Assembly: GCF_000515115.1 (NCBI RefSeq)
Contig: NZ_AZXF01000014.1
Span: 22,613 to 86,612 of the forward strand
Direction: 5' to 3'
Length of the DNA stretch: 64,000 bases
From: Nocardiopsis sp. CNT312
GTDB lineage: Bacteria > Actinomycetota > Actinomycetes > Streptosporangiales > Streptosporangiaceae
The notes beneath the pieces were generated by a model, which ran no database searches, was not told the DNA's origin, and saw only the letters and a list, made by a program, of their open reading frames with translations. Positions 7,089-16,453 of this stretch are shown piece after piece. Positions within the stretch are counted from its first letter, which is position 1. Each line of letters opens with the position of its first letter. A program made the position numbers and the translations under genes.

Positions 7089-9518
7089 GTGAAGATCGCC
7101 TATCTCATCAACGACATGTACGGCATCGGGGGCACGGTCCGCACGGTCGCCAACCAGGCCGCGGCGCTGTCCGCGCGCCACGAGGTGGAGATCGTCTCGG
7201 TCTTCCAGCACCGCGCCGACCCGCTTCTGCCCGTACCCCCCCAGGTGAAACTGCGCTCCCTGGTCGACGTGCGCCGCGTCCCCGAGGGCACCAGCGCCGG
7301 CGTGGGCGGCAGGCCCCTCTACGAGGGCTCCCCGAAGGCCGGCCTGCCGCCCACCCTGTTCCCGGTGGAGGACACCCGCGGCGCCACGCACAGCCGTCTC
7401 ACCGACGAACGGCTGGAAGAGTACCTCGCCACCACCGACGCCGACGTGGTCGTGGGCACCCGGCCCGGCCTGAACGTGGCCATCGCGCGCGCCGCCCCCG
7501 ACCACGTCGTCGCGGTCGGACAGGAGCACCTCACCTTCGAGCAGCACTCCCTGCCCCTGCGCCGGGTCATGGAGATGGAGTACCCCAATCTGGACGCCTT
7601 CGTGACGGTGACCGAGGCCGACGCGCGCACCTACACCGCCCGCATGCCCCTGCCCGGGGTCGAGGTGCTGTCCATCCCGAACTCGGTCCCCGCGCCGGCC
7701 TTCACCGCTGACGGCCACGGCTCGCGCACCATCGTCTCCGCGGGCCGACTGGCCCCCAGCAAACGCCACGACCTGCTCATCCAGGCCTTCTCCATGGTGG
7801 CTGAGGAGTTTCCCGACTGGACCCTGCGCATCTACGGGCGCGGCAGCATGCGCGGAACGCTCGACCGGCTCGTGGGTTCACTGGGACTGGAGGACCGGGT
7901 GTGGCTCATGGGCCCGCACCCGCACGTGGAGGAGGCCTGGGCCCAGGGCGAGTTCGCGGCCGTGACCTCCAGCGAGGAGCCGTTCGGCATGACGATCGTG
8001 GAGGCGATGCGCTCGGGGCTGCCGGTGGTGAGCACCAACTGCCCGCACGGCCCCGCCTCGATCATCCGGCACGGCGAGGACGGGCTGCTCGTGCCCAACA
8101 AGTCCGCCAAGGGGATCGCCGAGGGGCTGGCCCTGCTCATGGCCGATGAACCCCTGCGGCAGCGGATGTCCGAGGCGGCGCTGGTCGACTCCGAGCGCTA
8201 CGACCCCGCCACCGTGGTGCGCCAGCACGAACGGCTGTTCGCCGACCTGGCCGGGGCACGGGTGCCCGCCGTTCCGCCCGTGCCCGTCCCCCGTCCCGAA
8301 CCGCCGCCCTCCTGCAAGGTGTGGGCGAGCGCGGAGGAGGGGCTGGCGGTGCTGTGGTTCCCCCACCCCCCGGACCGGATCGTGCTCGCGCACGGCGGGG
8401 AGCGCGTGGGGCTGGTGCCCGACCCGCGCGGCGAGGTGCCCGTGGACGCCCGGAGGCTGGACCTGGCGGCGCGGACGTGGGAGGTGCTGCGCGTGGACGG
8501 CGGTCGCGAACGCGCCGTCGCCGACGTGGAGATCCACCAGGAGGGGTACCCGCTGTCGACCGAGGCGGAGGTGCCGGCGGCGCTGGTGCTGCCCTCCCGT
8601 TCGACGCGGGGGCGGCTCGTGCTGCACGTGCGGCGTCTGGAGCGCCACGCCGAGGTGGAGCACGTGGAAGTCGCAGACGACCTGATCACCGTCCAGGGCC
8701 GGGTCCTGCGGCCTCCGGACGCCGACCCGAGGGCACGCCTGCTGGTACGGCACAAGGAGGTGCCGCGCCAGGTGCGCGGCTTCTCCGCCCCGGTCACGGC
8801 CGACGGGCACTTCACCGCGGTGGTCGACCCCGAGGACGTGGTCGGCGACCGGCCGGGCGACTCCGAGAAGTGGGAGCTGCGCCTAGGCCTGTCGAACGGA
8901 TCGGAGCACCCGTTGGGCCGCCACTTGACGGGGGTGACGGGGTACAAGCGGATCATCGGGTACCCGTCGCTGCACGTGACGAGCGAGCGGGGCTACGGGG
9001 CCCGGCTGCGGCCCTACTACACGGTCAACGACCGGCTGGGGCTGTGCTCCGAGCCCGCCGCGCCGATCCTGGAGGTGAACGAGGCCCGGGCGGTCCTGCG
9101 CGGACGCCGCCGAGAACGGGTGCGGATCGACGTTCGGCTGGACACCAAGCCGCCCGAGAACATGGAGTACTCGGCGGAGGTGGTGTGGGGATCCGGCACG
9201 GGGCGGCGCTTCCCGCTGCACGAGGTGCCCCCGGTGGGGCTCGGCGGACGGCTGGTCGGGGAGCTGCCACTGCTCGAGTACGAGGATCAGGGGGGCCGCG
9301 GGACCGTACGGGCCACATGGCGGCTGCGGCTGCTGATGGGGCCGCCCGGGGGCCTGGGGCGGGTGGGTGCCGTGGCCGTCCCCCAGCACACCTCCCGCAC
9401 GTGGCACCGAGGCCCCTACGTGCGGTCGGTGACCGTGGGGCCGTGGGCGGACGGGGACCTGAAGGTGACCGTGGCCGACGTGCACATGGCCGACGCGGTG
9501 CGGCGGCGCCTGGCCTGA
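7089..9518 (+). CDS. GT4 glycosyltransferase with large C-terminal accessory region
   Basis: An 809-residue protein with two halves. Residues 1-390 are a GT-B, GT4-type retaining transferase. The nucleotide-sugar site is visible as SAGRLAPSKRHDLLIQAF and the EX7E block SSEEPFGMTIVEAMRSGLPV, followed by NCPHGP. Residues 400-809 are strand-rich, with repeated hydrophobic/charged alternation and no transmembrane segment. I do not recognise them as a named family, though tails of this kind occur on actinomycete cell-wall polymer glycosyltransferases. The start is the GTG after AGGGGG; an upstream in-frame start at 7038 lacks a site. No other wall-polymer genes lie nearby, so the acceptor is unknown. 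A poly(polyol-phosphate) wall teichoic acid would be a reasonable guess. Confidence 0.85.
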   Translation: MKIAYLINDMYGIGGTVRTVANQAAALSARHEVEIVSVFQHRADPLLPVPPQVKLRSLVDVRRVPEGTSAGVGGRPLYEGSPKAGLPPTLFPVEDTRGATHSRLTDERLEEYLATTDADVVVGTRPGLNVAIARAAPDHVVAVGQEHLTFEQHSLPLRRVMEMEYPNLDAFVTVTEADARTYTARMPLPGVEVLSIPNSVPAPAFTADGHGSRTIVSAGRLAPSKRHDLLIQAFSMVAEEFPDWTLRIYGRGSMRGTLDRLVGSLGLEDRVWLMGPHPHVEEAWAQGEFAAVTSSEEPFGMTIVEAMRSGLPVVSTNCPHGPASIIRHGEDGLLVPNKSAKGIAEGLALLMADEPLRQRMSEAALVDSERYDPATVVRQHERLFADLAGARVPAVPPVPVPRPEPPPSCKVWASAEEGLAVLWFPHPPDRIVLAHGGERVGLVPDPRGEVPVDARRLDLAARTWEVLRVDGGRERAVADVEIHQEGYPLSTEAEVPAALVLPSRSTRGRLVLHVRRLERHAEVEHVEVADDLITVQGRVLRPPDADPRARLLVRHKEVPRQVRGFSAPVTADGHFTAVVDPEDVVGDRPGDSEKWELRLGLSNGSEHPLGRHLTGVTGYKRIIGYPSLHVTSERGYGARLRPYYTVNDRLGLCSEPAAPILEVNEARAVLRGRRRERVRIDVRLDTKPPENMEYSAEVVWGSGTGRRFPLHEVPPVGLGGRLVGELPLLEYEDQGGRGTVRATWRLRLLMGPPGGLGRVGAVAVPQHTSRTWHRGPYVRSVTVGPWADGDLKVTVADVHMADAVRRRLA

Positions 9519-9936
9519 GCCGCAGCGGTCGACGCCTTTGTCGCACAACCGCAGCGGTACGGCACTGTCGGGGCCCCGGCCCTCATCGAGTGGCTGCGCG
9601 CCGGCCGCCTGCTCGATCGTCTCGCGCGGTCCCTGGTGGGCGGCGGCACCGTATCCGAGGACCGTGCCGGGCCCAGGCCCGGGACCGGCACCCGATCCGG
9701 TCGCCACCGCCCTCCTGTGACCGCTCTCCCCCACTCCACACAGCGGTTGCTCCACGCATCAGAGCACCCACGAAAGGCCATGCGCGGCCCCGCGCGCTCC
9801 GGCCCCGTGTGGGCGGCCGGAGCGTTCGTCCACACCCACTACCGATCACGGTCCGGGGTGGATAAGCTACCGGAGGAGGAGGCCCCCGCCGCTCCTCCGC
9901 TCCCCCGGCCCCTCTCCCCCCGACGGAAAACGCTGC
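9519..9936. other. Intergenic region without a supported gene
   Basis: About 418 bp between the glycosyltransferase and the TadG-like gene. Open frames here lack ribosome-binding sites and recognisable sequence. The segment at 9850-9880 is the least GC-rich part and may hold the promoter for the downstream gene. Confidence 0.5.
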
Positions 9937-11031
9937 ATGGGACTGCGACGGACCCCCCGGCGCGCGGCCACCCCCGCGCGACCGCGGCACCATCTCCTGG
10001 GCCGCAACGACCAAGGGCAGGCCAACATCCTGCTCATCTTCGGGCTGACCCTGGCCCTGCTGTCCCTCACCCTGCTCTTCGTGCGGATCGGCGCCGCGGG
10101 CGACATGCGCTCGCGGACCCAGACCGCGGCCGACGCGGCGGCGCTGGCGGCGGCGAGTGCGCTTCAGGAGGCCGCCGCCGAGGAACTCCTGGCCGGCAAC
10201 TACCCCATGCCCTGGTTCGACGAGGAGGTCGCCGAGGCACGCGCCGCGGAGTACGCGCGCGCCAACGGGGCGGTGCTCACCGACATCCGCGCCAGCGACA
10301 ACACCATGGGGCGCTCGGGCAACATCATCCGGGTGGAGGTGCGCGGGGCGGTCTGCCAAAGGGAGTTGGAGGCGGACGGTTCGCGGGCGTGGAACGACGT
10401 GGTCTGCGACGGCTCCGAGGAGGAGTCGGACACGACCGTGGGCAACGCCTCGGCGATCGCGATCGTGGAGCAGCCCTACGAGTGCTCGCGGACGGCCTTC
10501 AGGGTGGAGTGCGGCGGTCCCGTCACCAGTCTGGACCAGGCCCGGGACCTGCTGGACGTCCACCTGATCGACCAGGAGGGCCAGTACAGGTTCGACCCCA
10601 CCGTGGTCTACGCCGGAGGAGCCATCGTGAACTGCGCGTCGCTGGGCCAGCTGCACCCCACCATGTGCGCGGTGCACCAGACGCTGCAGGAGGAGTTCGG
10701 CGGGTTCTACCTGACCGCCGGGGGCCAGCGCTACGAACCCGGCAGCGACCACCACGCGGGCATGGCGGTCGACTACATGATGGCCCCGCTCGGCGGCACA
10801 CCGACCCCCCCGATGGACGCCACGGCTGTCACGGTCATCAACTGGGTGATCCAGAACGCCTCTCAGCTCGGCGTCAAGGGGCTCATCTACGACCACCACA
10901 TCTGGAACGCCTCCCGGGACCCCGTCGGGCCGTGGGAGTCGGTCAAGCGCTTCCAGCAGGACACCGGGAACGCCACCCAGGACCACGTGGACCACATCCA
11001 CCTGGCGGCGGGCCCCGGACCCATGCTCTGA
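9937..11031 (+). CDS. TadG-like membrane protein with C-terminal M15/ARB_07466-like cell-wall domain
   Basis: A 364-residue protein. Residues 1-20 are Arg-rich. Residues 23-50 (QGQANILLIFGLTLALL...) are a TadE/TadG-type pilin-like helix, followed by the Ala-rich RTQTAADAAALAAASAL segment characteristic of TadG-like proteins. The middle has several Cys residues. The last 110 residues carry HHAGMAVDYM and DHVDHIHL, matching the His/Asp metal ligands of M15-type D-Ala-D-Ala peptidases and the actinobacterial ARB_07466-type domain (HxxGxAxD ... DHxH). The protein is therefore predicted to be membrane-anchored and to bind or cleave peptidoglycan. The ATG start has only a weak purine-rich site. It parallels the fusion at 581-1282. 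Confidence 0.8.
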   Translation: MGLRRTPRRAATPARPRHHLLGRNDQGQANILLIFGLTLALLSLTLLFVRIGAAGDMRSRTQTAADAAALAAASALQEAAAEELLAGNYPMPWFDEEVAEARAAEYARANGAVLTDIRASDNTMGRSGNIIRVEVRGAVCQRELEADGSRAWNDVVCDGSEEESDTTVGNASAIAIVEQPYECSRTAFRVECGGPVTSLDQARDLLDVHLIDQEGQYRFDPTVVYAGGAIVNCASLGQLHPTMCAVHQTLQEEFGGFYLTAGGQRYEPGSDHHAGMAVDYMMAPLGGTPTPPMDATAVTVINWVIQNASQLGVKGLIYDHHIWNASRDPVGPWESVKRFQQDTGNATQDHVDHIHLAAGPGPML

Positions 11032-11591
11032 CCCCGCGCTCCGCAGGCCGCGACCGGGTCTTGTCCGCCCCACGACCATCACCCAACCTGGATACATGCC
11101 CGAAAGCGCTGACCGCACCGCCGAACGCGCCCTCCCGCTGCGCCCCGTCCCCGCCCTGCTCTCCGCCAACGCCTGCGACATCACCACCGTGGACGTGTGG
11201 GGCGTGAACGCCTACCCGCGCGGGGGGCCGGTCACCCGGCCTGGACTCCGCGAGGCGGCGGAGCGCCCGCGGTCCCGGCCACGGTTGGACCGGCTGCTGG
11301 GAGAGCTCACCGGCCGGGGGCGGAACTGCTCAGCCGAGCACAGGCGGCGGGTGGCGCACGCCATCCGCCCCCACGCGAAGAACCCCCCGGCACCGCTCTG
11401 ACCCCGGCGGCGGGCGTGCCACCGCCCCCGTCCCGCGGTGGGAGGGCGGTACGTCCTACCTCCGTGCCACGATCGAACAAAGCGACGAGCGGCCCCGCCG
11501 GACCCCGGGGTACCGTCCGACGCCTGAGCGGCCCGACCGCCCTCCGAGCCCTCGGGCCGCACCCGCGAACCGTAGAAACGAGGCCGTACCC
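11032..11591. other. Intergenic region; one doubtful small frame
   Basis: 560 bp. A 101-codon frame at 11096-11401 has no ribosome-binding site and no recognisable domain, so I do not annotate it. The part just upstream of 11592 probably holds the promoter of the next gene. Confidence 0.4.
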
Positions 11592-12404
11592 GTGTCGATG
11601 TCGATACCGGACACCTCAGCCGAGGGTGTCCCGGAACCGGAGCCGTCCCCGGGCGGACGGCTTCCGAACCCGTGGCTGTGTCTGACGGTGGCCCTGGTAT
11701 GCCTGGCGGTGGCCACGACCGGGTGGCTCGTCGCCACCCTGGCGGTCGAGGACACCCGCTCGGACGGTGACGCCTCCCCCGAGGACGTCGCCGCCTTCGT
11801 CACCGCGGCCGTGGAGCGGTTGGAGGACGCCTCGGCGTTCCAGGTCGCCTTCACGGTGCACGGGCCCTCAACGGCGGAGGCGGGGCTCCCCGGGGAGGAA
11901 CCGGGACCGCTCCTGGGTGAGGGGGAGGCGGTCTACGACTCCGGCCGCGATCCGGTCTTCTCCTACGCCTACCGCGCAACCGGCGGCCCGGAGGTACAGC
12001 GGTACCAGATGCGTTCGGAGCAACTGCTGATGACGGTGGACGGCTCCGGCCTGTCCGTCCTGGACGCCCCCACCAGAGCCGACCGCTATCTCGGTACCGC
12101 CGAGTTCGGGTCCGCCCAGCTTCGCGCGGTCCTGTCCACCTCCACCGACCTCGCGTTCGCCGGCGAACGCGAGGTGGTGCCCGCCCGGGGCGGGGAGGAG
12201 GCGGCGCACGGCGCTTACCTGTTCACCGGGACCTTCACGGCGCTGCGGGGCGACCACGGGTCGGTAGCGGGCGGTGGTGAACTGGTGTTCGCGGAGGAGG
12301 TCGAGTTCGCGCTGTGGATCGGTGAGGAGGGGTACCCGCTCAGGCTCTCGCTGCGTGCGGAGGACGGTACGGGGGAGACCGTGGAGTACCGCGACGTTCG
12401 GTGA
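11592..12404 (+). CDS. Membrane-anchored LolA/LppX-like protein
   Basis: A 270-residue protein. Residues 1-28 are Pro-rich and cytoplasmic. One transmembrane helix follows (about 29-50: LCLTVALVCLAVATTGWLVA). The extracellular domain has the pattern of actinobacterial LolA-fold proteins: an acidic linker, an AAVERLEDASAFQVAFTV strand that begins the half-barrel, then alternating strands ending in LSLRAEDGTGETVEYRDVR. There is no lipobox, so it is anchored by the helix rather than by lipid. Relatives bind lipids or act as sensors at the membrane; the ligand here is unknown. GTG at 11592 and ATG at 11598 are both usable starts. Confidence 0.7.
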   Translation: MSMSIPDTSAEGVPEPEPSPGGRLPNPWLCLTVALVCLAVATTGWLVATLAVEDTRSDGDASPEDVAAFVTAAVERLEDASAFQVAFTVHGPSTAEAGLPGEEPGPLLGEGEAVYDSGRDPVFSYAYRATGGPEVQRYQMRSEQLLMTVDGSGLSVLDAPTRADRYLGTAEFGSAQLRAVLSTSTDLAFAGEREVVPARGGEEAAHGAYLFTGTFTALRGDHGSVAGGGELVFAEEVEFALWIGEEGYPLRLSLRAEDGTGETVEYRDVR

Positions 12405-12544
12405 ACGGCCGTCCGCCGGGGCGGTCCAGGCCCGGGCCGTGATCGCCCGGGGCGGTGCGGACCCGCGGAGGGTGGACGGCGACTCCGGGAAACCCCGCAA
12501 GAACGGTCAGGCGCGGGTGCCGCCGGGCACAGCAGACTGAGGGC

Positions 12545-13465
12545 ATGACCGGACGGGACCGCCTGCGCGAACTGCTCGACGCCGTGCTCAACGAGGACCA
12601 CCGCACCCTGGCCGACATGGCGGGGGGTGCCCACAGCTCACCGTTCCACTTCACCCGCACGCTCTCACGCGACACCGGGGAAGCCCCGGTGGCGATGCGC
12701 CGCCGGGTGATGCTCGAACGGGCGGCCTGGCATCTCAAAGGGGGCGGCAGCGTCACCGACGCAGCGTGGGGCGCCGGGTACGGCTCCGTGGAGGGCTTCA
12801 GCCGCGCGTTCACCCGGGCGTTCGGCCGACCTCCCAGCACGGTGGATCCGGGCTGCGGCCACTGGCTGCCCGCGCCCAACGGCATCCACTTCCACCCGCC
12901 CGTGTCGCTGTGGTTCCACAGCGGGGAGCACTCCGCGAACCCCCTGACCGAGCAGATGGTCGAGCACGCGCTCGACGATACCCGTCACCTGCTCGAGGCG
13001 GCGGGGGACCTCACCGACGGGGAGTTGCGCGCCTGTCGGCGGCCCGGACTCACCGTCCTGTCCTGGGAGGGCCGCGAGGAGTCGGTCCAGGCGGTCCTGG
13101 AGCGGCTGGTGAACTCCGTGGAGGTGTGGCTGGCCTCGATCGAAGGCCGCGACCTGCCCGAACGCGACCCGGAAGCCGACGCGGCGGCGCTCCTGGAGCG
13201 GCACGGGGCGGTGGCGCCACGATGGCTGGCGATGGTGCGCGACACCGAACGCCGCGGCGCGTGGAACGACCGCCTGATCGACGCCCTGTGCGACCCGCCC
13301 GAGAGTTTCGTCCTGAGCGGGGTCGTGGCCCATGTACTCACCTACTCGGCCCACCGCCGCCAACTGGTCCGGCAGCTGCTGCGGGAGACGGGACGGCCGG
13401 TCGACGACGGCGACCCCCTCCTGTGGCTGCGTACCAGGCGCGGCGAGGAGGGTTCCGGGACGTGA
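12545..13465 (+). CDS. AraC-family regulator fused to a DinB-like domain
   Basis: A 306-residue protein. The N-terminal 100 residues hold the two AraC helix-turn-helix motifs (LADMAGGAHSSPFHFTRTLSR and VTDAAWGAGYGSVEGFSRAF then TRAFGRPPS). The C-terminal half (about 150-300) is helical with spaced His residues, including VEHALDDTRHLLEAA and a terminal HVLTYSAHRRQLVRQLL. This is the layout of DinB/YfiT metal-binding four-helix bundles. The ATG at 12545 sits just after GAGGG. The gene is followed 28 bp later by a DHFR-like reductase, so the two are likely one operon, with the regulator possibly sensing the reductase substrate. Confidence 0.85.
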   Translation: MTGRDRLRELLDAVLNEDHRTLADMAGGAHSSPFHFTRTLSRDTGEAPVAMRRRVMLERAAWHLKGGGSVTDAAWGAGYGSVEGFSRAFTRAFGRPPSTVDPGCGHWLPAPNGIHFHPPVSLWFHSGEHSANPLTEQMVEHALDDTRHLLEAAGDLTDGELRACRRPGLTVLSWEGREESVQAVLERLVNSVEVWLASIEGRDLPERDPEADAAALLERHGAVAPRWLAMVRDTERRGAWNDRLIDALCDPPESFVLSGVVAHVLTYSAHRRQLVRQLLRETGRPVDDGDPLLWLRTRRGEEGSGT

Positions 13466-13493
13466 ACACTGCGAGACACACGAGAGGCGGCAC

Positions 13494-14042
13494 ATGCTGA
13501 TCTACTACACGGCGACCACGCTTGACGGGTTCATCGCCGCCCCGGACGACTCCCTGGACTGGCTGCTGCGCCAGGAGGGCGAGCCGGACGGGGCCTTCGG
13601 CTTCGAGGCGTTCATGGCGCGCGTCGGCGCTGCGGTGATGGGCTCGACCACCTACGAGTGGATCCTCTCCCACGGGGTGGGCACCGACGAGCCGTGGCCC
13701 TACAGCGTACCTACATGGGTGATGAGCAGCCGGGACCTGCCCGGGGTGGAGGGGGCCGACGTGCGGTTCGCGTCGGGGGACGTGCGTCCGGTCCACGCCG
13801 CGATGCGCGGGGCGGCCGGGGACCGGGACCTGTGGCTGGTCGGCGGTGGCGAGCTCGCCGGGCGGTTCGCCGACGCCGGGCTGCTGGACGAGGTGGTCGT
13901 CTCGGTGGCACCGGTGACACTCGGTTCGGGGCGGCCTCTGTTGCCGCGCAGGCTCGACCTCGAACTGGTGGAGACGGCTCGGGGCGGCGCGTTCGTCAGT
14001 TCCCGCTTCCGGGTGTCCGGTCCGCTGGAGGAGGACCGCTGA
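13494..14042 (+). CDS. Dihydrofolate reductase family protein (RibD C-terminal-like)
   Basis: A 182-residue enzyme of the RibD/DHFR fold. It starts MLIYYTATTLDGFIAAPDD, the usual N-terminal strand and 'S/TxDGxIA' turn. It has the MGSTTYEWIL helix (the NADPH-binding MGRxTYE equivalent), WLVGGGELAG for the pyrophosphate-binding loop, and ends in PLLPRRLDLELV. The family reduces pteridines, deaminated flavin precursors or unidentified substrates with NADPH; the true substrate is not predictable. A good GAGAGGCGG precedes the ATG. It is most likely co-transcribed with the AraC-DinB regulator upstream. Confidence 0.88.
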   Translation: MLIYYTATTLDGFIAAPDDSLDWLLRQEGEPDGAFGFEAFMARVGAAVMGSTTYEWILSHGVGTDEPWPYSVPTWVMSSRDLPGVEGADVRFASGDVRPVHAAMRGAAGDRDLWLVGGGELAGRFADAGLLDEVVVSVAPVTLGSGRPLLPRRLDLELVETARGGAFVSSRFRVSGPLEEDR

Positions 14043-14150
14043 CGAGGCTGGAGCCCGTCTTCCGGCCGTGGTGCCGTATCCCGGGGGCCCGGGAGGGGGC
14101 GTAGGCGCGCCTGAGGGGCCGCAGGTTCCCGGGCACCCCGGTCGCTCGGC

Positions 14151-15206
14151 TCAGCCCCGGGTCCGGGCCCCGGCCTGTTCCTGGACGAGGTCGGGGACGC
14201 GGCCGGGGTCGTCCAGTTCGTAGGAGTAGGGCGGGTCGGGGACCTCGCCGCGCAGTTCGGGCTGGGCGGAGTCCACCAGCAGGTTGTCGCGGGTGAGCAC
14301 GTTCCCGGGGGCCTCCTCCCCGTCGCCTCCGGAGACGGCCGAGAGCAGGGTGCCCTGGAAGTAGTTGCCCTCGGCCAGGAGCCGGGCGTCGAGTGCCGAA
14401 CTCATCCCGTACTCCCCGTTGCCGCGGAAGTAGTTGTTGAACACGTGCACGTGCGCGGCACCCCGGGCGCGCGGGTTGCGGGCGGAGGTGCCGTCGAAGT
14501 AGTTGTGGTGCAGGGTGACGCGCAGCGCACCGGGCTCCTCGTCGGCCCCGCCGATGTCCACCGCGGCCGCGGAGTCCCGGAAGCGGTTCCAGGACAGGGT
14601 GACGCGGTCGGCCCCGCCGGTGACGCTCACCAGCGCGTCGCCGCCTCCGCCGCTGAAGGTGGACCCGTCGATCCACACGTGGTGCGCCCCGCCGCGGATG
14701 GCCACGGCGCTCCCCCCTGTGTCCATGGCCAGGTCGGCGATGACGACGTCGGAGGCGCCGTCGACGACCAGTCGGCCGCCGGTGAGCGCGCCCCCCTCCG
14801 GGGAGCCGACGAGGGTCTTGTCCGAACCGACGGCCACGTCGCCGCCCAGGTCGATGGTGCCGTGGACCTCGATGGTGAGGGGCCCTTCCCTGGCGAGCAG
14901 GTCGGTGAGCGTACCCGCGTCGGCGGCGGTGACCGTGTCCCCTCCGGAGCCGCCGTCGACGCCCGGGGACTTCTCACCGTCGGCCTCCAGGGGGTGGGCG
15001 GCCCAGCCCACGGCCTCCCAAGACCGTTCCCGCCCTCTGGCCCCGTCGGCCTCCTCGGCGGGTTCGTCCGTCGGCGGGGCCGGTTCGGCGGCCGCGGTGA
15101 CCGGCGGCTCCGTCTCCTCCTGGGCCGTTCCGCCGTTGGAGCAGGAGGCGAGGGCAGCGCACAGCAGCACCGTCACACAGGAGGCTGCGAGCGGGTGAAG
15201 TCTCAT
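14151..15206 (-). CDS. Pectate lyase-like (PL1) lipoprotein
   Basis: A 351-residue protein. The N-terminus is a lipoprotein signal (hydrophobic stretch, then the lipobox LASC with Cys22). A long Glu/Pro/Ala-rich linker follows to about residue 85. Residues 90-330 form a right-handed parallel beta-helix of the Pec_lyase_C/Amb_all type. Visible signatures are VWIDGSTFS, VTLSWNRF, VTLHHNYFDG and RNPRARGAAHVHVFNNYF, the last containing the RxPxxR catalytic motif. The usual Ca2+-binding Asp of vWiDH is present, but the His is replaced by Gly. It would act on a secreted or wall polysaccharide outside the membrane; pectin itself is only one possibility. The start has a GGAAAG site. Confidence 0.87.
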   Translation of the reverse strand: MRLHPLAASCVTVLLCAALASCSNGGTAQEETEPPVTAAAEPAPPTDEPAEEADGARGRERSWEAVGWAAHPLEADGEKSPGVDGGSGGDTVTAADAGTLTDLLAREGPLTIEVHGTIDLGGDVAVGSDKTLVGSPEGGALTGGRLVVDGASDVVIADLAMDTGGSAVAIRGGAHHVWIDGSTFSGGGGDALVSVTGGADRVTLSWNRFRDSAAAVDIGGADEEPGALRVTLHHNYFDGTSARNPRARGAAHVHVFNNYFRGNGEYGMSSALDARLLAEGNYFQGTLLSAVSGGDGEEAPGNVLTRDNLLVDSAQPELRGEVPDPPYSYELDDPGRVPDLVQEQAGARTRG

Positions 15207-15839
15207 CGACGGCTTTCCAACGAACGCGGACCAAGGGTGGGTGGATCGTCAGAAGAGTGTCATAACGACCGACGGAGCCCCAAACCGCAGCCCCCACGCA
15301 CGAGGCCGTGCTCCCTCCCCCTCCACTAGCCCGAACTCGGGAAGTCCCCCCCGCCGCCGCGCGGCATTCGCCTTGACGTGACCCAATCGTTACATAAACT
15401 CGGGAGTCACATGCGTCACGCGTGATCGCGGGATCCTGGCACCGGATGCCGCCACCATCTCGCAGATTGCCCCCTTTTCGCAGATCAGAGGGGGCTATCC
15501 TGGCCAAAGCCAGGTCACCCGGGTCCCAGGGGAGGTACCAAGCGTATGCTGAGCGCGACTGCGCCCTCCAGTGTCGTAGGGCACACCGTCCACCGGACAT
15601 GACCACCCGTCACGGCCGCCCCCGGCCCCTCCCCGTTTCCCAGTCCGACAGGGGCCCGCGCGGCTCCGCCGGACCCGACGTTCCGCGCCCCGTGGCACCA
15701 GACCACTTCCCTCCCCGTCCCCGAGGGCGTGACCCGTGTGTCTCCTACCGCGCCGTGACCCGCCCCTGCGGGCATGGACGCCACGAGGGCATGGCACCAC
15801 CGCCCGCCCGCCGCGAACACACGTCCAGGGAAGTCCACC
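15207..15839. other. Intergenic region with probable divergent promoters
   Basis: 633 bp without a supportable gene. The less GC-rich stretch at about 15375-15425 includes TCACGCGTGA, a perfect 10-bp palindrome at about 15416-15425, within repeated GTCAC sequences, and is the best candidate for promoter/operator DNA. No structured RNA was recognised. Confidence 0.4.
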
Positions 15840-16421
15840 ATGTGTGACACCGCAGCCCCGCGCAGTCTCCTCGGTTCCCGGCACGCGCACGCGCCACCGC
15901 CGGGCGCCATCCCCGCACGGCCCGCCCCGCTCCTCTCCCCCGAGTCCCGTCCGCCCCAACGACCGGCGAGTCCCATGGAAGAGCGCACCCAGCAGATCAC
16001 CCAGACCGAGAGACCGGCCAGGCGCCGCTTCCCGGGGCTGCCGAGCCAGATCGCGCACGCACGCAGGTTCGTCGCCCGGCAACTGGCCGCCTCACCGGAG
16101 CTCACCACCGCGACGCTGCTGACCAGTGAGCTGGCCACGAACGCCATCACGCACAGCGCCTCCGGGCAGGAGGCCGGAAAGTTCGAGGTGTACGTGCTCC
16201 AGGCCCCCGGATGGGCCCGGGTGGAGGTCCGTGACCTGGGCAACATGGCCGAGTCGCCGCAACCCCAGCACCGTGCCCCCTACGACACCGAGGAGCACGG
16301 ACGGGGCCTGGACCTGGTCGAGGCGCTCTCCAGCGCGTGGGGGACCGAGCCCCGGCGCGATGCGATGGGGCGCAGGGTGTGGTTCGAGCTGGTGTGGGAC
16401 CGCGGCGGCGACCCGCTCTGA
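15840..16421 (+). CDS. ATP-binding protein, anti-sigma-factor-type HATPase
   Basis: Contains a GHKL-type ATPase domain of the RsbW/SpoIIAB class. The N-box is LLTSELATNAITHS, the G1 box is VEVRDLG, and the G2 box is DTEEHGRGLDLVEALSSAWG. Proteins of this type in actinomycetes either phosphorylate anti-sigma antagonists or work with XRE-DUF5753 regulators. No partner lies adjacent here. I place the start at ATG 15840 because AGGGAAG sits 6 bp upstream; this gives a Pro-rich 45-residue leader. An ATG at 15975 would give a compact 148-residue domain, as in most relatives, but has a weaker site. Confidence 0.8.
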   Translation: MCDTAAPRSLLGSRHAHAPPPGAIPARPAPLLSPESRPPQRPASPMEERTQQITQTERPARRRFPGLPSQIAHARRFVARQLAASPELTTATLLTSELATNAITHSASGQEAGKFEVYVLQAPGWARVEVRDLGNMAESPQPQHRAPYDTEEHGRGLDLVEALSSAWGTEPRRDAMGRRVWFELVWDRGGDPL

Positions 16422-16453
16422 CGGTACGCCGCCGCGCCGGTGCCGCGTCGCCG

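Noticed and set aside
11096..11401. 101-codon plus-strand frame
   Set aside because: No Shine-Dalgarno and no recognised domain; the VDVWGVNAYPRG segment hinted at a glycosidase-like piece, but this was too weak to annotate.
15422..15847. Frame upstream of the HATPase gene
   Set aside because: Pro/Arg/His-rich chance frame with no translation signal.
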